A DNA stretch of 64,000 nucleotides from the NCBI RefSeq assembly GCF_029784155.1, contig NC_073692.1, positions 320,101,726-320,165,725 on the forward strand. The letters run 5' to 3'. The stretch comes from Uranotaenia lowii (Eukaryota > Arthropoda > Insecta > Diptera > Culicidae). Numbering within the stretch: the first letter of the stretch is position 1; every line of letters starts with the position of its first letter. Made by a program: the position numbers and the translations under genes. Below the pieces are notes generated by a model. That model was given only the letters and a program-made list of their open reading frames with translations, searched no databases and was not told the DNA's origin. Shown in pieces: positions 59,516 through 64,000 of the stretch.

Positions 59516-60994
59516 AATTGGAATTTGGTTCCGAATTCCTTGAACTTCATTTTCATTCCCATGACATGAATGTAATTTTTTTTCACTTCAGATTAAGAAT
59601 CTTATTCCAAGCTCGAATCTGATTTCATATAAGAATTTTTTTTATCAAACAGTTTTATTTGAATTGACTTAATACAAGGAACAACTCTTACTTTTTTTCT
59701 GATAACGCTTATCGTGATGCGATTTGGAGTTGAAACTTTTTTCTTAATTTAAGCTTTAGGAAAATTAAGAAAATCAATGCTCAAAAGTAACGAACCGTTA
59801 AAAAACAATTTTGATGAGAAATCATTTTTTATACTTCTCCTGGGTAAAAAGTCTTGAAATTCCATTCCCACTGCAGACTCAATTCAAGTCCATTAAGTTT
59901 ATAGTCAATGATCATTATAAGTCTGGATCGTTTTTTTAGCCCAGATTTAGTAACCCTGCTGTACACTGTGATTCTTCATTTTTTTTAAAGAGCTAGCCTT
60001 ACTGTCAACCTTAAATAATCTTAGCTTCTACAGATTTCAACCCACTCTATTATAATGATCACCTCTTGAATTTAATGTTTTGAGTTGAATTTGAAATTTA
60101 TAATGAAATATTTTTTATGAATGTGTGAATCTAGTCTAAAATCTTTAATAAATTTGAAATAATTCAAAATTAAAAAAAATTAAATAAATTAACAAAAACC
60201 AACAGTATTGTTGATCTTATGCAAAAGTGAATTGCAAATGATCGATTGCAAACTAGCCTGAAGCGTTTGAGATTCATCCTGTTTTGTTTTTCCAATACTT
60301 TTCTTAGTTATTCTATTCACGAAACGTAAGTAGATTGTTATTTAGTTCTTTAAAAGATAATTCATGGATTTCTATATTTGCTGAGGAATAACTTGCTGAT
60401 TTAAATTTTGTCCTCTTAGGCGCCCTTAACAGAAAAAAAAAATGAAGTGATGGGCTAATCTTCTTGAACCGCTGGATCTCCTAACGTTGTTGACCGAAGC
60501 ATCTATATTTGATGAAGTTGCCATGCTGATTTTTAAATGATGCTGAATTTTCAATAACTTTTCACATAAAAAATGAATAAAAAATTATGTTATTCGGAAA
60601 TGTCTTTATTTCACCATCCATAAAATTTGTCCTATCGTGAAAAACCTCCTACGTGATGAATTGATAAATCAATAACGAATCTTGTAAATCTTCAATCGAT
60701 AATGATTTTATTTGGAAATGGGATTGCAGTGGGGTAATGGGTTATCGGTCTGTAGAGTTCCTAAATTTGCCAGAAATGGAAATTATGAGCGATCAAATGA
60801 TCCTTATCGCAATGATTGGAATGTCCTCCAAATGATACGTCGGGTTGGTTTCTTGTGAGTCGTCGTTTTCTAAAATCAGCTGATGAGATCACAAGATCAG
60901 CATGCGTATATCTGTAAAATAGAACTGTGTTAATCAACTAACATAACTTAAAGATAAAATTTCGAACCTTAGGCAATTTTGAAATTTTAGATGT
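59516..60994. other. Unassigned AT-rich sequence
   Basis: No gene or element ends were recognised. Confidence 0.45.
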
Positions 60995-61213
60995 CTACAG
61001 TAGGAAACGGAAAATCGAACATTTGCATATATCTATTATAGAACTATTTTCCGTGAAATAATCGCCTTTGATCTGATCCACAAGACTGCCTTGGTCACAA
61101 CCGAACTGTTGCAAATTTATGAGATAATCGTTAATCGCCGAGTCATGTAAATTTTTCGAAATTCTTAATTTTCTACAACAACCAACACTCAATATTCCAT
61201 AGGATTCCTCCAT
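60995..61213 (-). CDS. Hypothetical 72-residue protein, unrecognised
   Basis: A minus-strand ATG at 61213 (after GGAATGGAGGAATCCT) opens a single frame of 72 codons to a TAG. It contains GILSVGCCRKLRISKNLHDS, then INDYLINLQQFGCDQGSLVD and DYFTENSSIIDICKC. Composition is mixed and not repeat-like, with several acidic and amide residues and four cysteines. Upstream on the minus strand lies ATTGCCATCTGGTGGCAAC at about 61320-61340, an inverted motif that might be promoter DNA. No signal peptide or membrane segment is seen. It may be a real small gene, one exon of a larger gene, or chance. Confidence 0.22.
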   Translation of the reverse strand: MEESYGILSVGCCRKLRISKNLHDSAINDYLINLQQFGCDQGSLVDQIKGDYFTENSSIIDICKCSIFRFLL

Positions 61214-64000
61214 TCCATATGAAAATTAGTTTGTTTACTTATCACTTATCTGTATTTATATCACAATGTCAAAGGAAACCTATATCATTTTATAAAATCC
61301 AATTCTACCAACTGGCAATGTTGCCACCAGATGGCAATATGATGTCTTGCGAAAAATTATAAGAATTTTTTTCCAAGTGTCCTGTCTGTTTGTATGTGGT
61401 TTTATAGTAAACACCTCACGTTAACATACTGAAAATCCAGTGCAAAGTCGAATTTAGTTGCTAGAATAGTCTCAAAAAATGTAGTTTGATAAAAAGTTCG
61501 AAAAACAGCTAGCTGAATATTCGTCATGGATTCTGTGTTTCGTGTTTTATAAATCTAAAGATGTCAAAATGTGGCAAATTACGTTAACTTTCATTTCATT
61601 TCATTTTTTTACATTTTTTGTGAATTTATTCATAAATTGACTGAAAGAAACACATTTCTTACAAAATACTTCAACTGCGGCCTAGCGACGAACTTCTGCA
61701 AATAGATAGATAAAAACTTTAATTCGGGCAAGCAGTACCTATTTGTACTTTTCATATAAGTTCAAGAGATTTGGAATTTTATTCAATTTATTTAAAAAAA
61801 AAACATCATTGCTCATTGCCCGTTTTAATGAAAACAGAGTTAATTTTTCTCTAAAACTAGTGCATATCCAGTTTGTGCCACAAAGTCTCCAAGTGTCCCA
61901 CACTCCGATGGTGGCCACTTGACGCAGTCCTCTAGTCGGTTCAATGATTGACCACAACTCCAATCGGTTGGACGGGAAAGAGGGCTACTTCTGTCTGCTA
62001 GCTCAGCTGTGGCCTAGCGAACTTGACTGCTGTCTGTGGTTTAGCAAAAAAAAGGCCCCCCATTCCATGGGCGCATTTCCACGGTTTCGAGGCCTAGATC
62101 GCGGTGAAGTAATATCATTACCTAGACACACGCGAACCAGCTTTTCAGTTATTGGAACATGATGCTGGCAATCGGTCGAGAAGAAGTTGGCAGTTCCCTA
62201 TTATGAACTTCTCTTCTGTTTATGCTGTGCTGTGCGATTGGACTATGCTTGGAATGTGGTTTCCTTTGCAAGTTGACTGGCTGTGAGCTGCTGCTAGTAG
62301 CTATCTATTATGGTTGACGCACGAATTGATCTGTGTTACATTTTTACCTTTTTTCCACCTGCGTTCTGCGCGGCCCCCGAATGCTGCTCACTCGCAAAAA
62401 AAAACAGAAACGTCCAATCATATGGGGAAACAGGTTCCACTTTTCTTATTTTGTGTCGCGCTGGCCAAACTCCGGCGGCAAAATGGACAAGTTCTTGCAG
62501 ATTTTTTTTTCGATGACTTTGTTGGGCTCCTGTATTGAATGTGAAATGAAACTCTTAAAGATCCTTTTAAGTGAGTAAAATTCAAGTATGTTAGCAGAAA
62601 CTTAAAAATCATGAAAAGAAACTTAAAAAATCTGTTTTACCATTTCACATTTTGATACGAAAAAGTATCATTAAATGTTTAAGATTCAAACGAACAATAC
62701 AATGATAGAATCAACAATACGTCCTTTTTCAAAATCTCGTGCAACACTCGGGTCCAAGGAAAGTCATTCCCGGGTGTTCTTGCTGAGCCCAAAGTGCACT
62801 TTTTTGCAGAGAAATACCACCTTAAGAGGGAGTTACCTGTTGTGCGGTTGATTGAAGTATGTTGTTTACAGTAAGTACTTATGCGGCAAAAATAACACAA
62901 AAAACCTGATTCGTTGCGGTCATTTCTTCTTGGCGCGCAGGAGGAATCGCACACACTTGATACTGCGCCGACTTACAAGTTAGCTAGCCGGGCACCCTTC
63001 GCTTAAATCGGTCGTGGAGGCCGGTTTTGCTCCCGGGAACTACATGTTAAAACACGGGTCCGATCAAGAATAACTTCCGATTTTGATCCCTTTTTTTTAC
63101 TTGTTTCGAGGTTTCGCAACCAAACGCCCGAGAAGGAGGAGTACCTTCTTCTCGGCCTTTATGGCTGGTAAAATTGATGTTGATTTAAGGTTTTCTCGTA
63201 AAAATTGATTGTTTTTCATCCCCTGTTTTGTGCTTCGATTCGCTCGTGAGTTGACCTACATTGTTTATGCTTTGGTCACATGAATATGGAACAATGTTTT
63301 TATTCAGTTACAAGGCCATTATTGATTTTAATCTTACAGTGAAAAGTTGAGAGTTGATGTCTCTCGTACACATTTTATCTAGTATTAGTCTAGTATGAAT
63401 GAACCGTAATCATTCGGACAAAGTATTGACTTTTTACTTCTTATTTAGAGTTTACCTGAACCAAGAGTCTGATTCTATGAGAGTGAAATTCACAAAAAAA
63501 ACCGCAATTATATTACGCTAAAATAAAAAAAAAAAGAGCCTTCTAATATACGTCTTTGTGATCAGATAAAGTATAAAAAGCGTTATGGGACAATCTTTGA
63601 ATACGGTTTCAGAACCTATTTGATTCTTAAAACTTAAATGTTGTACTGACCCTAAAATGTTGTGGTTGGATGTAGATTTCAATTTTTTTTTCTTTCTTCG
63701 TGATTTTCATTCATAGTTGGTTCAATCGAAGAATTCATTACTATTCTGTGGCTTTTTATTCTTACAAAACTGTCTCCGAATTCTCATATTTTACGAATCG
63801 AAACGAAAAAAAAACAGAAAAAAATCATCACTTTTTTCTCAAAAGAAAAAACTGCTTGCGGTTTAAGATTATTAAAGAATATCTTTGTAATATGTATAAC
63901 ACAGTGGTGCCAAAAGTAATGACAGTTTATTTAATGTATTGTATCTTTACAACGAAAATCAGCTTTTACTTCAATCATGAGTTCTCAATATTTCAAAGTC
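61214..64000. other. Unassigned intergenic sequence
   Basis: No TE ends were recognised. Parts (about 61880-62300 and 62720-63180) are less AT-rich and lack repeats, and include short inverted pairs such as GCCCGAGAAGG against CCTTCTTCTCGGCC at about 63127-63160. They may be host regulatory or untranslated sequence. No coding exon was supported. Confidence 0.35.

Overview
This window reads as nuclear DNA of an insect, most likely a mosquito (Culicidae) or a close dipteran. The grounds are AT-rich intergenic sequence, tRNA-derived SINEs, ITmD37E-type mariner transposase relics, Helitrons ending in GGTCAGCTAGT, many hAT-type MITEs with 8-bp target-site duplications (TSDs), and candidate introns of only 59-67 nt. 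There is no prokaryotic gene organisation. No host protein gene could be identified with confidence. Almost everything that can be named is a transposable element (TE), and much of it is nested.

Layout. 0.4-6 kb: a TA-flanked terminal-inverted-repeat (TIR) element interrupted by a 5'-truncated LINE, whose AT-rich tail is itself split by a 2.6-kb Helitron. 6.4-7.1 kb: a TTAA-flanked foldback MITE. 9.5-20 kb: two large hAT-type foldback elements, one small hAT MITE and two mariner relics. 21.4-25.8 kb: sequence bounded by two outward-facing Helitron 3' ends. 26.1-28.5 kb: a third mariner relic split by a foldback element with an exact 8-bp TSD. 29.3 kb: a 231-bp hAT MITE. 30.9-41.3 kb: a Ty3/gypsy LTR retrotransposon with intact gag and pol ORFs and two 249-bp LTRs that differ at one base. 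Its 5' leader contains a three-level nest of hAT elements. 43.6-45.5 kb: a minisatellite with a period near 80 bp. 46.5 kb: an almost perfect hairpin MITE. 51.7-55.4 kb: a 3.7-kb foldback element whose right arm carries a 904-bp insertion flanked by a 40-bp direct repeat. 55.9-59.5 kb: TIR elements carrying SINEs, a third copy of a hAT MITE family expanded by 96 TA repeats, and a probable LINE tail. The remainder is unassigned AT-rich sequence with a few weak candidate small genes.

The parts do not form a pathway. The value of the window is its record of insertions: TSDs, intact inverted arms and nesting give relative ages. The strongest puzzle is a young-looking LTR retrotransposon that carries apparently older nested DNA transposons in its leader, which suggests passenger DNA copied along with the element. 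All similarity statements come from reading motifs by eye; no database search was run.
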